From Sorghum bicolor (lineage: Eukaryota; Streptophyta; Magnoliopsida; Poales; Poaceae): a stretch of 64,000 nt of DNA. A model generated the notes under the pieces. The model saw nothing but the letters and a program-made list of their open reading frames with translations. It did not search any database and was not told the origin of the DNA. The stretch spans positions 162,792-226,791 of the forward strand of contig NW_018396415.1 of NCBI RefSeq assembly GCF_000003195.3. Reading direction: 5' to 3'. Shown here piece by piece: positions 11,201 through 21,433 of this stretch. The position numbers were made by a program, and so were the translations under genes. How positions within the stretch are numbered: position 1 is the stretch's first letter; each line of letters starts with the position of its first letter.

Positions 11201-11441
11201 TCTCGCGGCAGTCAGGCGATACTACAACAGGAACGTCAAGGACCGTTCCTTCGTGGTCGGTGATCTGGTGCTTCGATGGAAAACAAGCCAGGAGGGAATG
11301 CACAAGTTATCTACTCCCTGGGAAGGACCCTTCGTGGTGACCGAGGTTACACGACCTACGTCCTACAGATTGGCATACCCGGATGGTACACGAGTACCTA
11401 ACTCTTGGCACATCGACAAACTGCGACGTTTCTATCCATAA
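8256..11441 (+). CDS. pol: D: RT-RNase H-integrase
   Basis: Opens directly after the TAG in the same frame. No ATG is near the start, so expression needs read-through or another mechanism. RT carries YVDD (codons near 8840). The first RNase H is degenerate, and a second archaeal-like RNase H begins MFFDGSLNINGAG (from about 9698). Integrase has a His2Cys2 finger, a catalytic Asp in LDMIGPF, Asp in ITDLGTQF (an unusual Leu where DNG is common) and Glu in QVERANG. The frame is open to the TAA at 11439-11441, about 1061 codons. No other nonsense codon is seen, matching the near-identical LTRs. Confidence 0.92.
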   Translation, partial: EDALVRFLRDNVSVFAWKPADMPGVPRNLIEHSLNVSKTARPIKQKLRRFARDKKESIRTEITRLLAAGFIKEVYHPDWLANPVLVRKKNNEWRMCVDYTDLNKHCPKDPFGLPRIDEVVDSTAGCELLSFLDCYSGYHQISLKEEDQIKTSFITPFGAYCYTTMSFGLKNAGATYQRAIQQCLHDEIRSDLVEAYVDDVVVKTRDASTLIDNLDRTFKALNRYKWKLNPKKCIFGVPSGLLLGNVVSCDGIRPNPSKVKAVLDMRPPKNVKDIQKLTGCMAALSRFISRLGEKGLPFFKLLKASEKFSWTEEADAAFTQLKTFLTSPPVLTAPQPNEDLLLYIAATDRVVSTAIVVERDEPGHVFKVQRPAYFISEVLNESKARYPQIQKLIYAILITSRKLKHYFDGHRVLVTTSFPLGDILRNKDANGRIVKWAMELCPFSLEFQSRTTVKSQALVDFIAEWTDLNEPSVLDVSDHWSMFFDGSLNINGAGAGILFISPNKDKLRYVLRILFPASNNVAQYEACLHGVRLAVELGVKRLYVYGDSALVINQLNKEWDATHEKMDLYCKEIRKWETNFYGIEYIHVVRDKNQAADALSKLGSSRAQIPRGIFVQDIHEPSVSSSLVNKQPTEAMLIDDATPTTGGRDWRIPFIKYISDGTGFQDKTENERLIRRSKNYILVDGKLMRKNASSEVLLKCIPQDDGIKLLEDIHAGSCGNHAASRTLVGKAFRAGFYWPTAVSDAEKLVRHCGGCQFFAKRTHVPAHEIQTIPSSWPFACWGLDMIGPFKPAPGNFKFVFVLIDKFSKWIEYMPLVKATSEKAVEFLNQIIHRFGVPNSIITDLGTQFTGTTFWDFCDDRGIVIKYVSVAHPRANGQVERANGMIVDALKKRLYTENDKAPGRWLKELPAVVWGLRTQTSRNTGVSPYFMVYGAEAVLPSDIHFGSPRIEHFDQATADNARELEINCMEEKRLVSCLRTAKYLAAVRRYYNRNVKDRSFVVGDLVLRWKTSQEGMHKLSTPWEGPFVVTEVTRPTSYRLAYPDGTRVPNSWHIDKLRRFYP

Positions 11442-11714
11442 AAGTTTTAACGACCTTCTTTTGTAAGTATCTTATAATTTTTGACAATAAAATTCTCTAT
11501 TTTTCGCCTGTACCTTGTCATATACAGCACTCGGCAAAACTCCTGCAATGGATGCTCTTGGCGACAACCAAGACAAATACGGTGACACGTCACTCAGATA
11601 TTTTTACAGCGCTCAAAACAACAGTCATGACAAAAAGAAAACTTTATTACAAACTTTACATACAAAGTTTACAATAAATACCCTGACGGGCAGATACTAG
11701 TCTATTCCTACAGA
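11442..11714. terminator. D: convergent 3' ends with poly(A) signals on both strands
   Basis: A 273-bp AT-rich gap lies between the pol stop and the antisense stop. The plus strand has AATAAA at 11486-11491, 45 nt after pol. The minus strand has AATAAA at 11648-11643, about 67 nt after the antisense stop. Element C also has AATAAA (43402-43407) 62 nt after pol. Whether they are used is not known. Confidence 0.5.
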
Positions 11715-14700
11715 CTACTGGCCTAGCTGCTCGGGCTGATCACCCGCCTGGCCCTGCTGCCCGGACGAAGGGGTAGGGGCCACCGGCGCCTGGCTGGTCG
11801 AGACCGCAGGCGTCGACCGCCCATCTCCAGCAAAGGACGCGCCCGACAACTCCCTGGCCGACCTATCTGAGCTCGGCTGGTCTGGAGGAGTGGCTGTTCC
11901 GCACAGGTTGATGTCGCCGATCACTGTCGACGACAAGTCCAGCAGACTACCCCGAAGTTCGTCCGCTTCCTGCGGGCCGACTTCCTTCGGGTACCCCTTC
12001 TCCAGCCTGCTCAAGTCGACCAGGGGGTAGTGGGCGCGTACCATACTGAGGACGTGCGCGCCGGCAAACTCCCCGGCGTCCTTCACAAACTGCTGGAGCC
12101 AGTCCCACGCCCGTTGCGCCTTTTGGACCGGGGTCAACTGCGGCGCGCGGGGCTGGCTCTCCGGGAGCTCGGGACTGATCAGGTCCAGGACCGGGGACAC
12201 TCCCTTCCAGATCTTGCAACAGTTGACCTTCCAGGAGTCCCGGTCCTTGACCAGCTCATCCAGGTGTTTTTTGGCTTTCACCTTGAGCACTGCAAACGAA
12301 ACGAAATGTTACTTTCGGCATACCAGACAAGCAAAGGGGCAGGTAGCAACCAACAAGGCGGCACCCATTACCAGCTAACTCCCGATCTTTTCGGCTTAAT
12401 TCCTCTTCCGCTCGCCGTCCGGACTCCTGTGCACTGGCGAGCTGTTGGCCGAGCTGCTCCTTCTCTTGTTGGAGGCTCGCCACCTCCTCCTCCAAGTCTG
12501 CGTGAATCCTAAACTGGTCAGCGAAGCAAACTATACAAATATGCGAAACTGCTCGGAGCATGTGACTAACCTTCCTGCAGCCGGTACTGGTCGGCCAGGC
12601 GACGAGCGAGGTCGAGACGACGCTCCTTTTCGGTGCTCATCTCGACCACCTTCTCTCCGACCTCCGCCCGCAACCGGTCAACCTCCGCGGCAAGGGCCTT
12701 GTTCTCGGCCATGACGCCTTCTATCTGGTCAAAGCACCGTTTCCGGTACTTCGCCGTTTTCATAACGTCCTACAAAGCAAGCATATAACAATGCGCAGAA
12801 GACAAGGCAAAAGAATGCGCGGCAGCTCAAAACGCCGCTTACCTTGACTTCGTCGACAAGGCGCTTGGCCGCGCGCTCCACTCTGGCGGCCTCTTCGGAT
12901 TCGGCAAGCTCCTCATGACCGATAAAGTGATCCCCGCGTTGGCGCCACACATACACGTGTTGGCGGCCATCACGGGGACGACCCTCGATCTCTTCTACCT
13001 TGTCGTCGGAGGCCACCCTGGTTTCCTCCTCCTGGGCTGCGTCACCCCCGGTGGTGGTCCCAGGCGTCACCGTCCCTTGGACCAGACCTGGGGAGCCCGC
13101 AGTCGGAGAGGCTCCTGCTCGGGGCGGCGGGGGGACTTCACTCCCCCCGGCAGGAGGAGCGGTCGGAGACCTTCCCTTCTCCGAGGAGTCAGCTGGGGGA
13201 GCCTCCCCAGCCCTGGTCGGGCTGCTTGTTGTAGTCGGCGCCGCGCTCGGGAGCTCCTCGGTGCTCCCAGGCCCGACTGCAGCAGTCGGCTGTTCTGTGG
13301 TCTGGGGGGCCGCATCCCCAGAACCGCGGGCAGGCTCGCCCGTTCCCTGGCCGGCAGTTTGGCCAGGGTCGACATCCGATGCCGCACTACAGGAACCAAA
13401 GTTAAAAAAAAAAGAGAGAAGGAGTCCAAAATACGTAAGTTGAACACTTACAGGTCTGACCGGCGATGGGTCGCGGTGAACCTCCTCCTCGCCCGGCCGG
13501 TCGGCGCCTGTGCCCGCACCTCGGCAACTTGCGGGGCAGCTGCGCCGCTGGCCACTCGATCAGTGGCGACCGGTGCAGCGTCTGGGCGGCCCCGAGGCCG
13601 TCGGACCAACGACGGCGCAGCCTCCTCGTCGTCGTCGTCGTCGTCGACGATCCGCACGAGCCGACGACGCTTCGGCGCTTGGCTGCTCTCCGCCGGTAGG
13701 TCTGCCGGCAGCTCCGGCGTCGGCAGGGGATCCACCGGCAATGGCCTTTTCCCCGCCACCCTCTCCTCGGAGGTTGGGACGGGGCGGGCTCGGTCTTCCT
13801 CTGACGGGACCTCTCCCACAGGATCTTCCATTCCCGGTGCCAGTGATACATACACTGCGCACCGGTCGGCATCACCGACCTGCAATAGTAACAGAGATGA
13901 GCCAACTACAGACGACATGCGAATGATCAAACGGGGTCTGCTACATACCTTTGGTGCTGGTCGGCCTAACTTGAAGGCTTGCACCCGATCACTGCTACGG
14001 GTAAAGCCCCCATCCGCGAAGTTAAACAGCTCGTTCAGCAGCTGTTGTACCTCCGCCTTCTCCAGGATCTCCGACCGCATCCTGGTCGGGTCTGTGCTTC
14101 CGGCATACTCATACGCCGAGTGCACCCTCTTCTGGCAAGGCATCACCCGGCGGCAAATGAAGTTGCCGACCACGCTAAGCCCATCCAGGCGCGACCAGTC
14201 GATCAGCTTCATCAGATCCGCCACTTGACCGTTGAACTCTGGGCGGTCAGTCCAGCTCGCCCTCTTCTCGGGAACGTACCCCACGTCGCAGAACGTGGAG
14301 CTGCCCGGTTCCTCCCTGACGTAGAACCACTTCCTGTACCATTCGGTCAAGGAGGTGTTCCATGGGCAGTGCAGGTAGCGATTCTTCATCCCATCACGAA
14401 GGTTGAGGTATACTCCACCTGCAACCTTGGAGCCTCCAACTGCTCCCTTCTTCCTCAGACAGAAAAGGTACCGGAAAAGATCAAAGTGCGGCTCTATGCC
14501 AACATAGGCCTCGCACAGATGGATGAAAGTGGAAATAAGGAGAATTGAGTTCGGGTGCAGATTGCAAATCCCGATCTCATAGTACAAAAGAAGACCTTGA
14601 AGAAAGGGATGGACAGGAACACCAAAGCCTCTCTTGACGAAATCCTCAAAAACGACGATCTCACCGGCGCGAGGGTCGGGGTAGCTCTCCCCTTCCAGCG

Positions 14701-14836
14701 CCCTCCAGCCGCCGAGCTCTGCGTTGTGCAGAAGCCCCATGTCGACGAGGTCACCAAGAGACTTTGTGGTGCTGCGAGACTTTTTCCACTCCTTGGCCAT
14801 CAACTCGGCCCTCTTCCTGGAATCGCTCTTCGCCAT
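11715..14836 (-). CDS. D: spliced antisense gene (gypsy-type transposon domain protein)
   Basis: Start ATG is at 14836. Exons by GT-AG sites: 14836-13452, 13386-12843, 12769-12571, about 12508-12372, 12289-11715; introns of about 62-82 bp. Exon 1 (461 codons) holds a globular domain from GLLHNAELGGWRALEG through the WYRKWFYVREEP region, which I recognise as the plant putative gypsy-type transposon domain (Pfam Transposase_28). Exon 2 is Pro/Ser/Thr-rich and disordered. Exons 3-5 are coiled coil with a Gln/Pro-rich tail ending PEQLGQ. The best AG for intron 3 (12509) shifts the frame by one base; an AG at 12531 keeps it but leaves only 40 bp, so that boundary is uncertain. Antisense ORFs are known in Tat elements; their function is not. 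Confidence 0.75.
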
Positions 14837-14960
14837 TAGAGGTGCGAATGTGAGCCGGAGCTAGGAAAATGCAGGAGATCGGAGAAGATGAGAGCGGAAG
14901 ATTTGAAGGCAATGGCAGAAGAAGCGGTACAGGCGGTCCTATTAGGCCCTTATAAACCCG
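14837..14960 (-). promoter_or_regulatory. D: promoter and leader of the antisense gene
   Basis: On the minus strand TTTATAAGG (about 14956-14948) lies about 115 bp upstream of the ATG, followed by a C/T-rich leader typical of plant 5' UTRs. Element C has the same arrangement (TATA near 62672, ATG 62524). The repeated layout suggests a dedicated internal promoter. Confidence 0.55.
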
Positions 14961-15240
14961 CGACCCCACCTCTCCCACTTCCTGTATTCTCGGGAAGTGG
15001 GCAGGCCATGCGGCGGACGCGGCGTTTCGGTTTACAATGATTACAGGCAATTAATGCGGCGGAGTTTTCGTACCAATTGATGGTTTCCTTTTCTCAAACC
15101 ATGCAAAGAGCGGTTGTACAGTTGCCAGGTGCGGCTTTTTATGCATCCGTCTGACATATCGTCTGGAGACCCCGTCATGTCAACTTTAATGGGAAAGATT
15201 TTTTCAAAAGTAAGAAGACACATACACCAGTGAGTAAGCA

Positions 15241-15600
15241 ATCCGGGGATTGCACAGACCACCGAGCACTCGATGCTCGGGGACTGGTCGCCCAGTCAAT
15301 CAGCTCAGAACTTCAATGACTGCACCGACCACCGAGCACTCGACGCTCGGGGACTGGTCGCCCAGTCTATCAGCTCGGAACTTCAAGGACTGCACCGACC
15401 AACGAGCACTCGACGCTCGGGGACTGGTCGCCCAGTCTATCAGCTCGGAACTTCAAGGACTACACCGACCACCGAGCACTCGACGCTCGGGGACTGGTCG
15501 CTTAGTCTATCAGTTCAAAACTTTAAAGCATGCACCGACCACTGAGCACTCGATGCTCGGGGACTGGTCGTACAGAATAGCAACATATAATTCCAAGAAG
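15241..15600 (+). repeat. D: 70-bp tandem repeat with GGGGACT motif
   Basis: Five consecutive units have exact 70-bp spacing (GAGCACT at 15264, 15334, 15404, 15474 and 15544). Each carries GCTCGGGGACTGGTCG, close to the polypurine tract before the 3' LTR (16112-16125). Further single copies follow near 15610, 15660, 15730 and 15840. Sequence from 14961 to 15240 holds nothing else that I can identify. Confidence 0.9.
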
Positions 15601-16125
15601 CACACTAAGTACCTGGGGACTGGTCGATTGGTCTTTTCGATTGCAGACGAGCATGACATGCTCGGGGACTGGTAAAATCAATTTTTTAGACCTTGCTACA
15701 AGGCTCATACTTCGCCTTCCAGCAAGCTCGGGGACTACATCGGTACGATGCATCTAGCGATGCATCTCAGTTCTCGAAACTACTTTGGGGAATTTTCTTT
15801 TGACCCTGGCACCACGTGCCTACACCACCTACTACCAGGCTCGGGGACTAAGTGGGCACACTTCACCTGGCGGTGAATTTGCTTGCTTTTTTGGATGCTA
15901 CTACCTTTCAAAAAGGCAAAGTGGGCACACTTCACCAGGAAAGAAATTTTTTTTAGAGCACCATGCATTCTTCGAACAACCTGCTTCTTCGATGACAACG
16001 TTGATCAAGGAACCGTTGCAACTGTTTGAGCGATTTTCCCCGCTCATTGAAGACGACAGGCCACGCTGATCGAAGAAGCTCAAGACGGCATGTTGCATCA
16101 CAATACATGGCGCTCGGGGACTAGC
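15601..16125 (+). other. D: pre-LTR region and polypurine tract
   Basis: Non-coding stretch up to the 3' LTR. GCTCGGGGACTAGC at 16112-16125 directly precedes the LTR and is the likely plus-strand primer. A 24-bp partial repeat (AAGTGGGCACACTTCACC) occurs near 15849 and 15919. No gene is seen. Confidence 0.7.
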
Positions 16126-16583
16126 TGTGGGGGTATAAACCCCTATACCCTTACGGCTAGACTTCAGCCAGGAAGCTTGGCCCACTACGAGACGAGTTCA
16201 AGGCTTGATCCGACAGCCCGAGTTTCGCGCAAGGAAACAAGACGTGGAGATCAAGCAGGATTCTAGTCGGTTAGAATAGGAATTGATATCGAATTATCTA
16301 TGGCAATTGTAACCGGCTAGGATTAGTTTCTAGATCTGTAACCCTGCCCTCCAGACTATATAAGGAGGGGCAAGGGGACCCCCTAGGACAGATTATCTCT
16401 CAACACAATCCAATACAACCAGACGCAGGACGTAGGTATTACGCCAACTCGGCGGCCGAACCTGGATAAAAAGCTTGTCCGTGTCTTGCGTCACCATCGA
16501 GTTCGTAGTTTGCGCACCGTCTACCGATAAACTACTACCGTGGGTATACCCCAAGGTAGACTGCCGACCAGCTTTCGTCGACA
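16126..16583 (+). repeat. D 3' LTR
   Basis: 458 bp, one visible difference from the 5' LTR. It ends TCGACA and is followed by the target duplication CTGGA (16584-16588) and the resumed gag of element A. Confidence 0.95.
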
Positions 16584-16588
16584 CTGGA

Positions 16589-19582
16589 TGGTACAAGAAA
16601 CTCCATCGGCAACATAAAGACCATGTTGACTCCTGCTGATGGACCTTCCCTCTTAGTGTCTGATGGCTGCTGACTTCCAGAGTTCTCGCCTTTGCTTAGC
16701 CCCTCTTGTCTTTCACGTTGCAATCTCCTTTTCTATGTTTTAGTTAACCCTTCAGGACACCATGGAGGGAGTGGCTTTTGCCTTGCTGCCGGGCGTCGGT
16801 TCTCCCTTGACTCCATACGATGCGTGTTAGCATCCCTGCAAAATATGAATTCATCGGGAACTCGCGCATTAGCCATCTCCTCGAGTTCTTCCTGGTTCCT
16901 GGGAAAATATTGGACACGATCACCAAGCCTATCGTGCACGCTAAGCCTGCCCCCCAGCTGATCATGAACTGACGCCCTTCCTCTGATTGGTCCACTAAAT
17001 CGCCGATCATCATCATGATAACGCCGATCGGTCCTGTCGTACCGATCATAACCGTTGCACTCAGGGCAGTCTCTGACAGTAGGAAGCTTGATATTTTCCT
17101 CCCAACAATGGATGAAGAATGGACAATTCCAATGATCTCTATGCCGATTCCACTCCTGTCGGCGTCTTTCTTCCTCCCGTCGATAATCCTCTCGTTGGTG
17201 CCGATATCGATCTTCCCGTTGCTGCCAATTCTCTCGAGGCCTTCTATGGGTTATAACGATGCCGGACCGAGGAGGCCTACCCGAATTAGTCCCTTCCTGG
17301 ACCAAGCCTTTACTCTTTGCATCGGCAGTAGTAATCTAATGTTGAGGATCCACCGATGTACTTTTCTCAGCTGCTTCCGACGTTAAGACCTTGGCCTTCC
17401 CCTTTGCATCCAACATGTTTGTCGGGAAAGGGTGCTGGTCTATCTTCATCGGCTTCTGAGTCTTGGAACTGTCAAATTTAATTCTCCCAGACTCTATTGC
17501 CGATTGCAGCTGCTGTCTGAAAACTTTGCACTCATTGGTGTCATGAGAAGTTGCATTATGCCACTTGCAATATTTCATCCTCCTCAACTACTCTGCCGAT
17601 GGGATCACGTGATTAGGAGACAACTTGATCTGACCTTCCTGGAGTAGAAAATCAAATATCTTATCGGCCTTAGCAGTGTCGAAAGCGAACTTTTCTGGTT
17701 CCTTTTGCCCAAAAGGACAAGACATCGGCTTCTTGTTCTTCACCCACTCTGCCAAGCCGATTACTGGTTCCTCATCAGAATCTGAACTTGTTGCTTCATC
17801 AACAAACGACACCTTCTTGTTCCATGCTCTTTTGGGCTCAAAAGGCTTGATGTCTTGATCAGAAATCCTCTGTACTAAATGACTTAAGCTTTCAAACTCC
17901 TGAGAGGCATACTTATCCCTGATGTGTGGCAACAAACCCTGGAAAGCCAAATCGGCTAGCTGCCGATCATCCAGAACCAGACTGTAACATTTATTTTTGA
18001 CCTCCCGTATCCTCTGCACAAAACCCTCGACCGATTCATCATTGCGTTGTCTCAATTTGACCAAATCGGTGATCTTCTTCTCATGAACTCCAGAAAAGAA
18101 GTACTTGTGGAATTGTTTCTCCAGATCGGCCCAAGTGATCACTGAATTAGGAGGTAATGATATGAACCAGGTAAAGGCCGATCCAGACAATGACGATGAA
18201 AATAGACGAACCCTCAATTCGTCCCTGTTACCAGCTTCTCCGCATTGAATGATGAACCTGTTGACATGCTCCATAGTTGACGTGTCGTCTTGCCCGGAAA
18301 ACTTAGTAAAGTCTGGTACCTTGTACCGATGTGGAAGCGGGATCAAATCATATGCGGGAGGATATGGTGTCCGATAAGAGTAAGTGTTGACTTTGGGTTT
18401 TATCCCAAATTGATCCCTCATTACTTCAGCAATCTTATCGGCCCAATATGCATCGGCATCCTGCCGATGAGGCGGCTGCGGGTCCGGCACTTGGTGGCGA
18501 ACCTCCACGTGTCTGTTCGGGACGTGATCTGCACGGAACATTGGATTGATCATCTGTCCTCCAATCTGCGGACCACCAGCGAGTTGCTGTCCGAAATTCA
18601 TTGGCTGGTTGGGAATCCCCTGACCTTGGTACCCGGGATGGACCTGTCCTTGCTGGAACCCTGTAATCTGGTAACTCTGCTGGGGCGATTGTGGAAAGAC
18701 TTGCTGTCCAAGCCATCCATTATTAGCGTTCATCGGCATAGGCGCTGCCGATGATTGGTAATTGGGTACCATCATTGAATTGACATACCCCGACTGGGCC
18801 ATAGACCTCTGTTGCATCAGCATTGAATCTGTCGATGTATTAGGCATCTGGAACATTGAATCTTGAGGATTCCCAGTGTGAGGCCTTGCAGTAGTAGTTG
18901 TAGTATACCGAGGACTCTGGTTCAACGGCGCATTGGGAAGCGCCGATGTCGTAGGAGTCTTGCCCCTCATGTCGGTTATCTGTGATGTACCCGGCGTCAA
19001 TTCTGGGGGCATACCATAACCCCACCAGTTGGGAGGAAGAGTCAACCCTGACATTGCCGATGCCAACATATCTGTTGTCAGTTTATTCTGCCCACCTGAA
19101 GTCTGTGGGTTGGTCGTCATCGGCACAGACAGTGCACCAGTAGCTCCCGATGTGCTTGGAGGGACGGCAGATTGTGCATTTGCGGCCGTCAAAGCAGCCG
19201 ATGGAGCCGTAACCTCTGGTACTGTTGGTTGATGATGAGTAGGGCCCACATAATCTGGAGGGATTTGTCCTTCCTTGAAAGTTCTTGCTACGACATTGAA
19301 AACCGTATTAGACAGTACGCCAGCTTGGTTGATCAAAGCACGGTTGATAGCACTGTCAACCATATCTTGAAGCTTGCCCGGATTGGCTTCGAAAGTAACC
19401 TGCCGTGGTGCCGGCAGCGCATCCTTCTGGATCACCTCGCCACTCCTATTTATGCTGAAGGACTTCAGGCATTGCAGCTTGTATTCCTCCATAGCTTGGG
19501 CAATAGCTTGCTTCTGTTCATCCTTGAGATTGGCCTCCGTCACGGGGATGACGTTCTCCTGATCGAAGTCAGAGATCGACAT
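16589..19582 (-). pseudogene. gag: A: Gag with three amber codons
   Basis: Start ATG at 19582 (MSISDFDQEN), about 20 nt after the primer-binding site. An N-terminal Gln/Pro/Met-rich region of about 350 codons is followed by a gag domain (PDFTKFSGQDD to KPFEPKRAWNKK), then CKWHNATSHDTNEC and a CPFFIHCWEE...CPEC cysteine cluster. The reading frame is constant but broken by TAG at 17588-17590, 17336-17338 and 16733-16735; the last is best explained as CAG to TAG. It then runs into insertion D, and protease continues from 4605. Broken in this copy. Confidence 0.85.
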
Positions 19583-19603
19583 GCTGATCTTGATCTTGAA
19601 TCT

Positions 19604-19622
19604 GTCCCACCGAGCATGCCAA
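19604..19622 (-). promoter_or_regulatory. A: primer-binding site
   Basis: Minus strand TTGGCATGCTCGGTGGGAC, just outside the LTR end ...GCATCAACA. It resembles the TTGGCACGCCCGGTGGGAC type found in grass gypsy elements, with two C-to-T changes. The tRNA was not assigned. Confidence 0.6.
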
Positions 19623-19628
19623 AAGATG

Positions 19629-19871
19629 TGTTGATGCAAAACTGATCTGCAAACACAAAGGGCTAATACCCGATTCAAACGTTAAGGCGTGCCAGTCGAT
19701 TTAACCTTACTATCGGCAAAGGTGATAACTCGAATACTTTAGTCCTCACAACAGCGATGCGCCCGGATGTCACGGCTAAGAGGTACTCACACGGAACTCA
19801 AGAACACGCCGAGCTTAAGTCGACGAATTCCTAAGAACTCGTAATAAAAGGGAAAAAGTATGACGAAATCG
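19629..19871 (-). repeat. A: truncated 5' LTR
   Basis: In element orientation it ends ...TTTTGCATCAACA, next to the primer-binding site. Its upstream end is lost: at about 19872 the sequence changes to satellite with no TG terminus. A deletion or recombination therefore joined the LTR to the array. The partner 3' LTR is off the window. Confidence 0.6.
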
Positions 19872-20291
19872 TATATTTGGAAGCACCCAATAGAACTACT
19901 AGATGACGAGTGTCATATAGAATCTCACTTCGGCCTCTTTGGAGATAGTGTTATTTTCGGTGCAAGATAGGTACACGGTTTGTGCCTAATGCACCATAGG
20001 CTAAGAAACAATTTTGGATGCACGCGATGGTAATCCTTGGTGAAGAGGCTCATGTGGAATCTTGGTTCTGTCTGTTTGGAGATAGTTATAATCTTGATGC
20101 AAGATAGGTGCACAGTTTGCATGGAACAAACCGTATGCTCAGAAATCAATTTGGACACACCCGATGGAACTGTAGATGCACCTGATGGAACTACTAGATG
20201 AAGTGTATCATATTGAATCTCGCTTCGGTCCAGTTGGGGATAGTATTAGTTTCAGTGCAAGATAGTTGCATGGTTTGTGCCAGTGCATCAT
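19872..20291. repeat. 137-bp satellite, left segment
   Basis: About three monomers. They match the 27812-28243 type, including one 158-bp monomer, and continue across element B into 26280 with ATCAT as the shared insertion site. See the main array. Confidence 0.95.
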
Positions 20292-21433
20292 TGATGTGAA
20301 CCCACTAGGGTTTTCGCCTGATCTTTCGATGAGAGGCGCTGGATAACTCGATTAGTGAATGGAGATGACATTCACGGCCCGACTACAGCCCTCAAGACTG
20401 CGCCTTAGCAACCGATACACCGCCTCCAATGGCTGTCACGATCTTGTGGAGCGCAACACCCGGCCACTAGGGCACTCGTCCTGCAAGCAATCGAAGAACC
20501 AGCAAGAACAAGTAGAACAAGTACTAAATTACCAGATGTAAATGACGGTTTCAAACTCAATCTCTAATGAAGTGGGGTTTCGAAAACAAGAAGACGGGCG
20601 GCTGGATCAGCACGCGCGTTTACAAGCAAGTAGCGAAGGCTAAACTTTATCTAATCAAAACCCAGTTGTTCATGGCGGCTCTAGATGTAAATAAATAGAG
20701 GGGAGGACGACCAAAGGGGTGCTAGAGTCGTCCTCCAACCCTAGGACGCGTCCCTAATGGACTCAACTTGATACATGGGCCATTGGTCCAAAATAGGGTG
20801 ATGCAGCACCAAAACAGAAAAAGGTGTCGGCACGAAAACAAGGACTGCGCCCGACTCATAAGCCGCATAGATATGTGGTTAGACCCATTGGAAAGTAGAC
20901 TTCATGAGCTTTCCAACAAGTATAGGAACGTTCCAGTTGGAGTCCATATGACGCCGTGGTGATCCATACAAGTTAGAGTTATTTTCCAGTCCGAATCCAA
21001 CTCCCAAAACGTGTTGGGTTTGGACTCTTTGTTTCCTTGCTTTAGAAACGACGTGGTAACTTGACAGAGGATGTTGTGGAGGCTTGGACCTGATCTCCAA
21101 TCACCTTTGTTAAGTTATCACTCTTTCCATATGCAATCAGCCCTTGAAGTTGGTGTTGCCTCAAATTCTGAATGCAGCTGAACCTTCCCTTGCTGATCTT
21201 GTCCATTATTCCTGAGCAACACCAAAGTGCACGTGTCTCCATTGTCTAAATATGATTGACAAGAGTTTAAAGCTGAACTTACTTGAAGGTTGAGTTGACG
21301 GGCACGAGCACGAGTAAGAGGACCAGCTATAGGTTGTGTCGGAGAGGATGTAGGATATGTATCGCTGGTGGATGTAGGATATGTATCGCTGGTGGATATA
21401 GGATATGTATCGCTGGTGTTGATGTCCTCATCA
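20292..21433 (-). repeat. B 3' LTR
   Basis: Left LTR; 1142 bp. It includes three 24-bp tandem units (GATGTAGGATATGTATCGCTGGTG type) at about 21349-21420, which on the minus strand encode repeats of TSDTYPTS at the end of the ORF. The ORF stop lies inside the LTR (21118). Confidence 0.93.

Larger units (their letters stand above)
4606..16583 (+). mobile_element. D: young Tat-lineage Ty3/gypsy element
   Basis: The two 458-bp LTRs (4606-5063 and 16126-16583) differ at one position that I can see (4681 C, 16201 A), giving roughly 0.1 million years or less. TGTGGGGG...TCGACA ends are flanked by 5-bp duplications CTGGA (4601-4605, 16584-16588). Inside are a primer-binding site, gag-protease, a single in-frame TAG, RT-RNaseH-INT, a convergent spliced antisense gene, a 70-bp tandem repeat and a polypurine tract. 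Apart from the TAG, the sense frame is open from gag to the end of integrase, so the copy may be competent if the amber codon is read through. Confidence 0.95.
338..19871 (-). mobile_element. A: Tat-lineage Ty3/gypsy element, split by D
   Basis: Minus-strand order is partial 5' LTR (19629-19871), primer-binding site, gag (19582 to 16589), protease (4605 to 4066), RT-RNaseH-INT (3979 to 746), then an antisense ORF. Insertion D at 4606-16583, flanked by CTGGA, separates gag from protease. The dual RNase H layout, the DGG protease motif and the antisense ORF place it in the Tat lineage. Three TAG codons in gag and a frame change between protease and pol show decay, although pol remains open. The word GCCGAT/ATCGGC is strikingly frequent throughout. 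Confidence 0.85.

Noticed and set aside
12915..14228. 437-codon plus-strand ORF opposite the D antisense gene
   Set aside because: Low-complexity shadow crossing the introns of the antisense gene; no domain.
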